A stretch of 64,000 nucleotides of DNA from Batillaria attramentaria (lineage: Eukaryota > Mollusca > Gastropoda > Batillariidae): NCBI GenBank assembly GCA_018292915.2, contig JACVVK020000053.1, positions 402,501-466,500 of the forward strand, given 5' to 3'. A model generated the notes under the pieces. That model searched no databases. It saw nothing but the letters and a program-made list of their open reading frames with translations, and had not been told where the DNA came from. This document shows, piece after piece, positions 1 through 10,129 of the stretch (positions are counted from its first letter, which is position 1; each line of letters opens with the position of its first letter). Made by a program: the position numbers and the translations under genes.

Positions 1-37
1 GAACACCTCCGATATCGGCAAGTGCAGCAGGATGGTT
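1..37 (-). CDS. SLC5 symporter exon 7, partial at window edge
   Basis: After the acceptor TTTTCAG the reading frame continues in phase as TILLHLPISEVF, a hydrophobic start consistent with the next TM helix. It is cut by the window boundary, so support is phase and position only. Confidence 0.6.
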
Positions 38-3000
38 CTGAAAACAGAGAAACAAACGAATAAGCAAACAAAAGTAGATGTCTGCCTTTTTGCCAGCTTG
101 AAGCTTCAACTACTGATTTTAACTTTGTTACGTGCAAACAAGTAAACCTGTTCCCTGGATAACGCCGGGATATTTATAACCGGAAGCGTGGAGTGCGGTC
201 CTGTCACACAGCCCCAAACCCGGCAATGCACTTGAGGCGTCTGAAACGTCAATTATGACGCTAAGGTTAAAAAAAAAAAAAAAGTTAGTAAATAAATGAA
301 AATAAAGAAAAGCGTCGAGCTAAACCTTGTAGGTTTTCTTTTTCTGTTTGTCTGTTTGTTTCCGGTGGAGGTGATGGGGGGGGGGGGGGGTCTCTGAAGG
401 GTGTCAAGGGTAGACAACAATCGCTGTCTATGCAAGGTACATCACTCCTGCCCTGTACATTCGTACCCGGGTTCGCGTCTACCTCCCTTCAGCAGCTCAA
501 GCAGTGTTTGACTACAAGATTTAAAAAAAAAAAAAGTCGATTCTAATTCAGACCTGCCGACCTCCTTCTATGGTGAAACAGGGGTGAGTGGTGGTCTAAT
601 AGGTAGCGCGTCGGACTTCGCCATTGCGCTACTGTACGGCCGTCACCGCTGTCACGGCGATGAGGCTTGGGTTGTGATAGGTGATACCGGTTTTTCCCGG
701 CTACCGGGCTGCTCATCGGAGGGGGGGGGGGGGGGGGGGGGCTCCCTGGGTTATACGGCTTTCCTCCCAAAGCAAAACTGAAAACTACGATAGACATCAG
801 GTGGCGCTGCACGGGGGGACGCGGTTCTCCCGGAAAAAGCAGCCCGAATTTCCCGAAAGAAGAAAATCCTTCTTTTTTTTTTTGAGGGGGGTGGGATGGG
901 GGTGGGGGTGGAGGTGGGGGTAGGGGTTGGGGGACGGGGGAGGGGGGGGGTGTAATTAACAAGCTCATACAGAGTTAGAGTTACTAACGTTCTGGCGATG
1001 TTGATGTTGCGAACACTGAGGTAGCGCTGCAGCATGGCCTGGTTTGACGCATACACTGTCAGCGAGGTGAACGTGCCGCCCACGACCAGCGTCCAGAACG
1101 TGTGACGCACGAACGGGTCAGGGTCAAGGCTGAAAACCAGACAGTGCAAATGACGCAGTGATATATACACGTTTTAATTCATGATACACGTACACTTGTG
1201 TACGATGTCGTTGGCGACTGATGTCAAGTCGTTTGCGACTCATACTGATGCCGTCGGGGTCATCATCGCCAATATCGTCGTAACTATCATCAACTGACTC
1301 CATCGTCAACGTCAGTATTATCGTCAGCACGCATCACTACTGTCGTCAATAAGTTTATTTCCATAATACTTCACCGTCCCATAAATAGCACATTTGGATC
1401 CAGCGATAACAAAAATAAATAAAATATACATAAAACAACATACTACACATTGCACATGAGCAAGGCGATATGAATAATCGTCATCATCACCCCCGTCATC
1501 ATCGTCACTTGACATCATCGCCGACACCATCACCGTCATCATGATCGCCGGAACTGTACGTCGTCACCATCGTCAACGCCGAAATCATCGTCACAACCAT
1601 TGTCAACGTAATAACCAACGTATATCGTCATTGCCGTCACTATCGTCATCAGTCAACGTGATTATCGTCATGAACTGGTCACCACCATCGCTAGAATCAA
1701 GTGAACAGTACTCACTCCGGAATGTGTGAGTGGGAGTTTGGGAGTTTAACGTCCTTTTCCCACCACGTAAGGGTGGGTAGGTATCAAAGACAAAGGGCAA
1801 CGAGAAAAAGGCCAGCACAAATATTTGGCCGCAGCCGGGATTCGAACACACGACCACTCACTCCAAGTCCCAGGTGAAGCGTGCCCCCTCCCGCGCCCTG
1901 TGGAACACCACCCCCCATCCCCCCGCGTCGTCGGCTCCTTTGATCATGAGCGCCAGGAAGCCGGTGAAGATCACAAGAACCTGGAAGGCGTCCGTCCACA
2001 CTACCGCCTTGATGCCACCCTGTCACGTCATTATAATATACAAACAGAACACATTAGCATGGAAAATAAAGTGAATTAGAGTCTGAATACGTTTGTCAGG
2101 TGAACAACAATGCTGTGGAAAACGTTTCATCGAATACGCTTTAATATTAAGAACCAGAGAAAGACCAACCTTTGCCCGCTGTATGCTAAGACCGGTTAAA
2201 AAGAACAAGCCACTGCACACCAGTAGAAGCCACTTCAAGCCACTATTACGCAAGGCGTGGGCCTTCCCGCTAGGCCCGCGACCTCTGCAGAATGCTTGAC
2301 GTGGCTTGAAGTGGCTTCCAGTGATGTGAAAATTTCAAGCAATTTTTTTTTCCTAAGCTTTTCAGACTTAATCTGTACATCAGAATCAGTCACGTGGGCC
2401 ACAACGTAGCGTCTGCAACCACTGTGGTGACTCGATCTGGTCGGTGTGTGTGTTGTTCTAGAAGCGTTCCGAGTACTGAGCAGACGACTTACTTTGGTTG
2501 CGGACTGAGGACCAGCTAGGTGGCGCCGCTGATAGGTGGCTATTTTAGAGACTTGTGTCTATAGGCGTGCAGAACAGGAATGGAACTTTAGGCAGAAAGA
2601 AAGTTACAGCTCTCTACAATTAGAAGCCGCAAAGTCAAGAAAACTGTCGCAATGGCTAACACGGAAGATCTATTCGTTTGGCAAAGAAAGAAAAAACTTA
2701 GAGTTTTGTAAGCGGCCGCTTTTTCCCTTTAGAACTCATTACGAACACAGACTTTAAAACAGGTAGAAACAGTAGAGCATTTTGACAACGCAAAATGCCT
2801 ACCGCAGCATTTCATAACACACGAAAACACCAACCATAAGCACTAACAGTTGTCGCTGAGTAAGGGTGGGTGGGTGTTTGGGGTTTAACGTTTGTCCCTG
2901 AGTAAACACAAAAACAAAAAACAAATGAATGAAAAACAAAGCACAAAGCTATTCAGAATGTTTGCTTTCAATAACAAAGCACGTTAAAAACGTTCAGAAA

Positions 3001-3267
3001 CAATTTCTTGGCGAGCGCTCTTTCAGTTTTGTTGCACCAACCTTTTGGAATTCCCTGCCAGCACATCTGCGAAATGCGCCCACACTGTCTGTTTTTAAGA
3101 GCAATCTTAAAACGTTCCTCTTTTGTACAGCCTTCAGTAATTTCCCGTGTCAGCAACCAGTCACTTTCACCAGTGTATGTCTGTCCAGTGTTTGTAAAAT
3201 GTGCGTGAGTGTCGGTGAGTGACTGGCGCATTGAGTTTAGTCCTAAGAAATGCGCCCTGCAAATTCC

Positions 3268-3306
<39 letters not shown>

Positions 3307-3617
3307 GGCAAGATGCATGAACGCCTAGTCAGACGGTACATAGAGGCGACTACACTGTTCACTGACCAGCGCTGTGTAGAAGGTGCACACAAGACCCGTG
3401 GCCAGAATGGAGACTTCCATTGATAAGCCCGTTACTGAAACAAACCACAACCACGATTCTGATGGTTAAAATTAAACGATATTAAAATAAATCAAAAGGT
3501 CGTGTTCAGTCATGGATCACTCCAACAAGTACCTAAACTGTCTGTTGTCAATGTTAGATGATTTATTCATTTTTATTTATTCATTGATTTTTTTGTGGGG
3601 GTGGGGGTGGGGGGGGG

Positions 3618-3666
<49 letters not shown>

Positions 3667-3668
3667 GG

Positions 3669-3727
<59 letters not shown>

Positions 3728-5375
3728 TTTTTTGGTTTTTGTTTTTGTTTTTGTTTTTTGGTAGGTGGGTGGCTGGTTTAACGTCCTTTTCCACCACGTA
3801 AGAGTTTTTGGTGTTTGTTTGTTTTAAATAATAAAGGCTTGTTGTTATAATTCTGCCATTGTTTCTACTGAAGAAAGGTTTCATGAAGTAGAAGTGAAGA
3901 CTGATCATAATTACCTTGGCTTAGCGCGAGAGCCGGTGCGTACATCACAACAGCCATATACAGCAACTGAAACATGACTGAGATACTACATTTTACAATC
4001 ATACATCAAATGAAACATTACTGAGATACTAAATTTTACAATCATACATCAAATGAAACATAACCGAGATACTACATTTCACAATTATACATCAAATGAA
4101 ACACGACTGAAATACTAAATTTTTCAACCATACATCAAATGAAACATGACCGAAATACTCAATTTTACAATCATACATCAAATGAAACATGACTGAGATA
4201 CTAAATTTTACAATCATTACATCAAATGAAACATTTCAGCAAAAGCCGAAACTGAGAAAAAAAGAGCGACTATAACTGAAACTAGGAAATAAAACTACAT
4301 CATAACTGCTACTGTAAGACAAAGGTTAGAGGTACTGTCAGAGTTGTATTTTCAAAAAACTTGAAATTCCCATTCGGCGAAAACGTTCATTGTTCCTCAT
4401 GAATGAGAATAAGTACATACCATTTCCAAGGTGAAGGTCAAGGAACCCATGATACGAACTGTTCGACTGAACCGCATTTCAAGGTACTGAAACAAGAAGT
4501 TGCATCTAACTGGGGACTGAAAAAAAACTACCATCACTAAAAAACAATTACGGGTTTCTGTTTCTTTGTTTGGAGAAATCATATTATTCAGTAGTTAAAA
4601 AATAACCTATATTGTACTTAAAAATTAATATATAATGATATATTGTAGTTAAAAGATAACAGATAGTAATATATTGTAGTTAAAGATAGTGAGTGAGTTT
4701 TGAAAGCCGCGCAAGTAAGATAAATATACACCTGTATATTAATAAATTGTAGTTACAGATTAATAATTAGTAATATAGTTAAAAAACATTATATATAGTA
4801 ATAGATTGTAGTTGAAAAGTAATATATAGTAATGTATATTGTAGTTTAAAATTAATATGTATAGTCGCTACAATATTGTAGTTACAAAATGATACCTCGT
4901 AATACATCGTAGTTAAAGATTAATATATAGTAATATAATTATTGTAATTAAACATTAGTATGTAGTAATATATTGTACTTAAAACTGAAATAATACCACT
5001 GAACTGAACACAACTAAGTTCTACCTGATAGGCACTTGTGAGTCTGAGCTTGTAGAAGACCGGCATGATGAGAAAACACGTGATCAGCTGAGCCGGAATA
5101 TAACCCAGTCCTATCAGCCAGTACTCCGTGCTGTTAATGTACGCCTCGGCAGGTATACCCAAAATAAAGATGGCCGACATGAAACTGGCCGTCAGAGACA
5201 GCGTCACCGGAACTAAAGGCAACTTCCGGTTTCCGGTCAGCAGCTGTTCCGCGGTGGCTCTGCGGTGCTTGATGGCGGCGAAAACCCCGATGCCAGCAGA
5301 GATGACGAGAACCGAGCCGAAGACGACGTAATCCGCCCAGTGGAAGCTGAGGTCACGTGTCGACGTCACAACCAT
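1..5375 (-). CDS. SLC5-family sodium/solute symporter, 5' part (7 exons, continues off left edge)
   Basis: Multi-pass plasma-membrane protein that couples Na+ influx to solute uptake. Seven GT-AG exons (5025-5375, 4421-4486, 3915-3966, 3367-3434, 1862-2019, 989-1129, 1-37) splice with every phase compatible. The peptide follows the SLC5 fold: TM1 with DYVVFG, then SAYQYLEMRF across the exon 1/2 junction, APALALSQVTG across exons 3/4, GGIKAVVWTDAFQ in exon 5 and HTFWTLVVGG followed by NQAMLQRYL in exon 6. These motifs are typical of the SLC5A5/5A6/5A8/5A12 branch (monocarboxylate, iodide or vitamin carriers); the substrate cannot be read here, so no symbol is given. The start ATG has an AAA ATG G context and is preceded by an acceptor-like CAG, so a 5' UTR exon is possible. 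Introns carry two minisatellites, a LINE tail and SINEs. Confidence 0.93.
581..862 (+). mobile_element. tRNA-derived SINE, family 1, copy a
   Basis: Begins with an A-box-like GTGGTCTAATAGGTAGCGCG and continues with the family body (GATACCGGTTTTTCCCGGCT; GGTGGCGCTGCAC). A poly-G expansion sits at 720-740. Same family as 30155-30335, 33611-33900, 42826-43060 and minus-strand 41848-42000. Confidence 0.85.
989..1129 (-). CDS. SLC5 symporter exon 6
   Basis: A 141-nt exon encoding DPDPFVRHTFWTLVVGGTFT, then SLTVYASNQAMLQRYLSVRN and INIAR. HTFW..VVGG and NQ...QRY are strongly conserved in SLC5. Acceptor TTTCAG, donor GTTAGT, phase 2 at the 3' end. Confidence 0.93.
1723..1860 (-). mobile_element. 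tRNA-derived SINE, family 3, copy a (5' truncated)
   Basis: On the minus strand a B-box-like GTTCGAATCCCGGCTG is followed by the body GGCCTTTTTCTCGTTGCCC and GGACGTTAAACTCC. Its truncated end abuts the donor of SLC5 exon 5. Same family as 24622-24790, 51901-52054, 57050-57190 and 59893-60056. Confidence 0.85.
1862..2019 (-). CDS. SLC5 symporter exon 5
   Basis: A 158-nt exon that begins GGIKAVVWTDAFQVLVIFTG, the conserved GG.KAV.WTD.FQ motif, and ends in an extracellular loop (FHRAREGARFTWDL). Acceptor GACAG. The strong donor GTGAGT sits about 6 nt from the truncated end of a tRNA-derived SINE. Confidence 0.93.
2140..2350. repeat. Foldback (inverted-repeat) element, copy a
   Basis: The arms AAGCCACTTCAAGCCACTAT and its complement form (GTGGCTTGAAGTGGCTT) face each other around a GC-rich loop. 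At least four other copies occur (24229-24474, 28476-28712, 51841-52180 interrupted, 56272-56474). No coding capacity; probably a non-autonomous MITE-like family. Confidence 0.8.
2990..3170 (+). mobile_element. Non-LTR retrotransposon remnant, reverse transcriptase C-terminus
   Basis: The translation contains RSFSFVAPTFWNSLPAHLRN followed by LSVFKSNLKTFLF, the standard C-terminal tail of CR1/jockey-like LINE ORF2. It sits in SLC5 intron 4, opposite strand to the gene, with an (ATT)n tract at 3272-3305. Confidence 0.75.
3367..3434 (-). CDS. SLC5 symporter exon 4
   Basis: A 68-nt exon encoding TGLSMEVSILATGLVCTFYT plus AL, a TM helix matching the ATG.VCTFYT motif of SLC5 carriers. Acceptor TTTCAG, donor GTCAGT, phase 0 at the 3' end. 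Confidence 0.91.
3620..3724. repeat. (TG)n microsatellite, two tracts
   Basis: Nearly pure TG from 3620 to 3662 and 3673 to 3724, split by TTTGGGTTTTG, in SLC5 intron 4. A T/G-rich tail and a family-3 SINE fragment (GTTTAACGTCCTTTTCCACC at about 3776) follow. Confidence 0.95.
3915..3966 (-). CDS. SLC5 symporter exon 3
   Basis: A 52-nt exon encoding LLYMAVVMYAPALALSQ, a transmembrane helix with the family APALAL motif. It ends with one extra nucleotide that completes Val with exon 4. The acceptor GTTTCAG lies at the edge of a minisatellite (3968-4232). Donor GTAATT. Confidence 0.92.
3968..4232. repeat. Minisatellite of 43-45 bp, about six units, SLC5 intron 2
   Basis: Units such as GAAACATGACTGAGATACTA followed by TTTACAATCATACATCAAAT repeat in tandem. 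The first unit overlaps the exon 3 acceptor: on the minus strand the GTTTCAG used by the exon is the unit's GTTTCAT with one change. Confidence 0.9.
4421..4486 (-). CDS. SLC5 symporter exon 2
   Basis: A 66-nt exon encoding YLEMRFSRTVRIMGSLTFTL plus EM. It follows the exon 1 end SAYQ in frame and recreates the conserved SAYQYLE.RF cytoplasmic motif. Acceptor TTTCAG, donor GTATGT, phase 0 at both ends. Confidence 0.92.
4590..4980. repeat. Degenerate AT-rich tandem repeat, SLC5 intron 1
   Basis: Loose repeats of AATATATAGTAATATATTGT followed by AGTTAAA, about 45-50 bp, fill most of intron 1. No coding content. Confidence 0.75.
5025..5375 (-). CDS. SLC5 symporter exon 1 (start codon, TM1-TM3 region)
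   Basis: 117 complete codons from the ATG at 5375 to a CAG/GT donor. Encodes an extracellular N-terminus, a first TM segment (YVVFGSVLVISAGIGVFAA), the loop with LLTGNRKLP, a second hydrophobic stretch (SLTASFMSAIFILGIPAEAY) and a third ending LTSAYQ. The LTGNR and GIPAE motifs are family hallmarks. Confidence 0.93.
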
Positions 5376-6221
5376 TTTGCCTGAAGGAAAGGAGAGAGCT
5401 TACAGGAACAATTGTCGAACGTAGACCTTCAGTCAAGGGAAGTAACATTCGAAACTTCCTATCCCTCCAAGCATAAACTGAGAGCTTGAGATCATCCCTG
5501 TTCCGGGTCCGTCGCTTTTCTATTTCCCTGCGACGACGCCCAAATCGGGCTAACCGAGACCGAGCTGGGCTAAGTGATACCTAAGAAGGAAAAAAACAAA
5601 AATACTCGGTGACAAGGAAAGTGGACAGTTGCGAACAACTTTGAGGTCCCCGTGTTTCCAGGCAGTCTTTTCCTGGCAGTCTTTAATTGAAAAAAATACT
5701 TGGTTATCTACAGCAAGCAGTCAGCACTACATAACCTTCCGCGTTAAAACCTGCACAGAGACTGTGGGTGGTTAAGCGGTGCACTGCACGATAATCCAGA
5801 TTATCACATAGACAAGGTCACTCCCCCACATTTAAAAAAAAAAAAAAAAAAAACCCGGTGTTGTATGCCTGTCATACGCATTGAGACGAAAGGTTTGAGC
5901 TTGGCGAGTAGTGTCACATGCTCCGACTGACCTATTTGGCAGTGTATTCAGTCACTACACTGGCAGCTGATTAGCAGCCTGATACTAAAGTTGGCCTACA
6001 GATGCCTTAGTCTCGACTTCAGTTGGCTATCAGACAAAATGGAATTTGAAGGTTCTGCTTACCTGGCGTCTTTTGAACTGGAAATCAAGGGCGGCAATCA
6101 ATATTCCCTCATGGCATGTACTGTTGATAAAAGCCGATCAGTCTACTGCAGGCACCGCCACCTCCACCCTGCCAAAGTAACAGATGTACTGACTTACGTT
6201 AAAGATACAAATCTGACAAAG
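5376..6221. other. Region upstream of the SLC5 gene, no gene seen
   Basis: Contains the presumed promoter/5' UTR side of the SLC5 gene. A poly-A run lies at 5833-5853. No ORF with family similarity and no clear TATA box. Confidence 0.5.
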
Positions 6222-6411
6222 CAGTTTGGTCTAGTGGTTACTGAGGTATCCGACTTCGGATCCTGAGCCGCCCGGTTCGAATCCCTAGTGAGCAGGAATT
6301 TGGATGGATTTTTCCTTTCCAAATCGAGTCAAACTCACGTGCAGACTTGTTTACGGTGTCTGTCCCGCCCTCACGTACACATGCACACACAAAATATCAA
6401 GTGTGCACGCT

Positions 6412-6472
<61 letters not shown>

Positions 6473-6680
6473 TTCTTTCGAAGAAGAGTAGGCTGTGGCC
6501 GGTGGCGTGGAAAACAGAAATACTGTCGCACGCACCAGAGTGAATAGCAGGGTGGAGGTTTGCACATAAAGTAGCGATTAGCGGAGTAGGCTTTCACTGC
6601 TTCGTCCTCCAGCCCTGCCGCGCCATCGGAATTTCAGAAGAGTTGGATATGTGCGCCGAGGAGAAGTCTACCATACTATT
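6222..6680 (+). mobile_element. tRNA-derived SINE, family 2, copy a
   Basis: tRNA-like head with A box TTTGGTCTAGTGGTTACTGA and B box GGTTCGAATCC, then a body shared with 12500-12910 (GAAGAAGAGTAGGCTGTGGC; GCTTTCACTGCTTCGTCC; GCCGAGGAGAAGTCTACC). An internal (AC)n tract (6415-6471) has expanded. The tail carries ACCAT-type repeats. It is a SINE, not a functional tRNA gene. Confidence 0.88.
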
Positions 6681-6689
6681 CCATACCAC

Positions 6690-6905
6690 AATGCTACCAT
6701 TTGTAGGCTCACAGAACCTTCTGGGCTGTTTTCGTGGTATCGACCACTTACACATCCGGACAGTGACTGAGCCAAAAGAAGCGTACTCGATGACCACACT
6801 GGGCACTCCAGTAGTGTAACAACACTCATCGAATTTGAATATTGGATCGCTCGCGCAAAGTGTAAAAAATATTGTATCGCATTAAGAGCTGTACTAATCA
6901 TCAAG
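6690..6905 (-). repeat. Dispersed repeat, inverted relative to 63140-63440
   Basis: Minus-strand segment with GCTCTTAATGCGATACAAT, CTTTGCGCGAGCG and GTTGTTACACTACTGGAG matches plus-strand 63150-63240 in the same order. Type unknown; no convincing coding frame. Confidence 0.7.
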
Positions 6906-7014
6906 ACGAGTATTTCGTGCGTAAAGGCGAACTCACAGGCCGCGAAAAAGTTAGCAAAGACGGAATTATCCCGTTTAAAGATCTATACTCATGCTACCAT
7001 TTTTAAGCTCATCG

Positions 7015-7115
7015 CGAAGATTCTGGGCTGTTTTGGCTGTTTTGTCTGTTTTGGCTGTTTTGTCTGTTTTGGCTGTTTTGGCTGTTTTGTCTGTTTTGGC
7101 TGTTTTGTCTGCCAT
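7015..7115. repeat. Tandem GTTTTGGCT/GTTTTGTCT repeats
   Basis: Nine-base units GGCTGTTTT and GTCTGTTTT alternate about eleven times. Confidence 0.85.
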
Positions 7116-7350
7116 CACGCTACTAAGGCACACACGGAGTGTCAGTTACTACGGCATCTGCCCTCAGCCTGAAGTTCAAGACGTCAAAACTGTTCCCATC
7201 AGTTGCAGCTGTCGTTTCCGTAGCCTAGACAACTGGTGTGTAGTTTGTAGCGGAACCCTCTCTCGTGGAGCGTATTGATTTTCCACCCCCCCCTCACGAT
7301 CACAATTGTATTGATTATTTGGAAACCGTGATGCCACGGCGTGGATCAGA

Positions 7351-7628
<278 letters not shown>

Positions 7629-8106
7629 ACGAACGAACGAAGAAAACTCTCCCCCCCCCACACCCCACCCCACCCCAACCCCAGTCATGTGGCTAATCGG
7701 TCGAGGTCGTAGCGGGTCTAGTGTCATTGGTAGGACTTAAAGAGGGGAAGAACCGGCAACAATAACAACAAAACAGACAAAATAACATGAAATTTGGAGA
7801 AACAACTTTGTAGGACGGGGCCGTTCCTTCTTGTTATTTATCTCATGTACTTTTGATGTACGCCCCTCTGTTAACTTCTAGAAACGTATGTCCATGAAAA
7901 AAAAATCAGAAAACAAAGAGAAATACTAGAAACAAGAAAAAACTAAAAATTGGAACAAAGGGAAGATAATGAGGGAACCCCCCCCCCCCTTCCCCCCCCT
8001 ACCCCCCAAAAAGGAACAAAACAAAAGCAAACTTTACAAAACGGTCCCATTTGGACCCTCTTAGTGATTCCCTAAAAGAAAGAAAGAAAGAAATGAAGAA
8101 AAAAAA

Positions 8107-8700
8107 ATCATACCAAGTTTCTCTGCTTGGCCTTTTGCAACAACACCGTTCCGTCGTGATAACTTTTTGAATTACCTCGACCGCACATGTCACTGCAAAA
8201 GAGTAGTGCCTTGCTGAACTGTTGTAATTGCAAATACGGATTCATATCAAGTTTCTTTGCTTGGTCTTTTGCAACAACACCTGTCGGTCATGATTACTTT
8301 TTAACTACCTCTGCACATGTCATTGCAACTGTCTTTATTATCGAGTCCAAAACAGTACCGCCTTGCTGAACGGCCTTGATAACGTACACGCAAAACATAC
8401 ATGTTCCCATTCTTGGACGTTTGCAACAACTGTCTTAATAACGTTTTAATTACCTCCGCATCGGTCATTACACAAGCAGTGCAGGCACATCGTGAGAATG
8501 TCGCTGTTGCAAGCGGGTCGCAAGCAGAGTATGATGATGGGCCATTAGAACTGTCTTTACCAAAACATGCATAATTATTTCTGTGTTTGACAATTTGCGG
8601 TGACATCTGTCTTGATAGCTTTTTAATTACCTCTGCACCGGCCACTGTAACTTTCTTTCTTGTTGAGTCCAAAACAGTAGTGCTTTGCTGAACGACTGGA
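8107..8700. repeat. Degenerate tandem repeat, about four units of 120-190 bp
   Basis: Recurring blocks: TTTGCAACAACACC or TTTGCAACAACTG, then TTTTTAATTACCTCTGCA, then GTCCAAAACAGTA.CGC and TTGCTGAACG. Minus-strand frames give repeated AEVIK peptides but are interrupted by stops, so coding is not supported. Confidence 0.65.
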
Positions 8701-8808
8701 ATAATAATAATAATAATAATAAAGGGTATTTGTGGCGCCCCATCTCACAAGAGCTCAGGGCGCGTACATAAACTACACATAACTTTTTTAAAAAAGTATA
8801 TAACGTAC

Positions 8809-8810
<2 letters not shown>

Positions 8811-8888
<78 letters not shown>
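8811..8888. repeat. (CA)n microsatellite
   Basis: Pure CA from 8811 to 8888, preceded by (AAT)n at 8702-8721 and a gene-like GAGCTCAGGGCGCGTACA dispersed motif also seen near 25610 and 48990. Confidence 0.95.
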
Positions 8889-8891
<3 letters not shown>

Positions 8892-8903
8892 GCGCGCGCA
8901 CAC

Positions 8904-9035
8904 CTACATTAATTTATCTAGACATATAAATCCATACATATTAAACACAGATCCTAAAGTAATGTGTGATGTCCAAGTCTAATACTATGCTACTAAACTA
9001 ATAAATCTAAACTAAAAGATGGCAAGGGCATAGCG
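8904..9035. repeat. Dispersed repeat shared with 37032-37163
   Basis: A segment of about 130 bp beginning CTACATTAATTTATCTAGAC and ending GGCAAGGGCATAGCGG is almost identical to 37032-37163. Both copies follow a CA microsatellite. Confidence 0.9.
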
Positions 9036-9103
9036 GTTCTACTGCATGGAGAAAAGATGTGTTTCAAGGTGAGACTTAAAGACTGCTAGCGACTGAGCAT
9101 GTT

Positions 9104-9161
<58 letters not shown>

Positions 9162-9350
9162 ATTTTTTGCAGGTGGCATGCAGAAATGGAGAGCGGGGAG
9201 GAAAGGGGCATGGGGGGGGGGGGGGTTGGTTCTACTGCATGGAGAAAAGATGTGTTTCAAGGTGAGACTTAAAGACTGCTAGTGACTGAGGATGACGGAT
9301 GTGAGAGGGGAGGCCGTTCCAGATTACAGGACCAATGTATGAGAAAGCAC
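9036..9350 (-). mobile_element. LINE reverse transcriptase C-terminal remnant, partly duplicated
   Basis: Minus-strand translation of 9231-9350 gives FSYIGPVIWNGLPSHIRHPQ then SLAVFKSHLETHLFSMQ, a LINE ORF2 tail. The last 65 bp are repeated at 9036-9100 with a CA tract (9104-9159) between, a local direct duplication. Confidence 0.75.
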
Positions 9351-9892
9351 ATAAAAAAACCTGGATATTAAAACATAAATAAATAAATACGTTTAGTGAT
9401 CGTGTGGATGTATTTGCGATAGGCTTATTCACACACATAACTCGTCATGGAAACAGTCAAGGGTATAGTGTTAAGAGGGATGGCATACACACTGATGACG
9501 TCACGCCTCAACACGGGGTTTTCGATGCTCAGCCGCTTCCAACGTTAATACTTTGTGAAAAACGTCACAAAACGTTAACAGCCAGTAACAAGGAGCAACG
9601 ATGAATCCACTTGCCAAATGTTGGTATACACAGTGGTCTAGATCGAACACAGCAGTCCTGTAAATACTCCGACACAGATTGTACCGCGTGGCCTCGCTAT
9701 CGAGATCGATCTAAAACGAAAATTGTTTAGTACTCGCTCGTGTTTGAGAAAACGGCTAATAAAGTTCACAGTCCAATGCAGGAAACACTTATGAATCCAT
9801 ACGGGGAAAAAAAACATAGAATGCACAGTGGGTGTAGTCTAGCACTAATAGAGTTCAGCATTAGCTCCCGCGATATACCGCGAGGCCTCTCA

Positions 9893-9894
<2 letters not shown>

Positions 9895-9937
<43 letters not shown>

Positions 9938-10059
9938 AAGGGGGCCCCGAATCTCTTTGCCCCCCCCCCCCCCCACCTTGCTTTTGATAAGAGGAGAGAG
10001 GGCCCACCAGTGGTGGGGCCCCACTGCTCTGTTGTCGCAGGACACAATCCTTGGCAGTC

Positions 10060-10125
<66 letters not shown>
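9895..10125. repeat. (GA)n and (CA)n microsatellites
   Basis: GA tract 9895-9931 and CA tract 10061-10125 flank a short unique segment with a poly-C run at 9960. Confidence 0.95.
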
Positions 10126-10126
<1 letters not shown>

Positions 10127-10129
10127 CCC

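Noticed and set aside
6222..6300. tRNA gene (A and B boxes present)
   Set aside because: The same head is joined to a shared 300-400-bp body with an ACCAT tail at several sites, so these are SINEs. The cloverleaf also looks degenerate.
8301..8672. 123-codon minus-strand ORF in the degenerate tandem repeat
   Set aside because: Follows repeat units interrupted by stops in neighbouring units; no family recognised.
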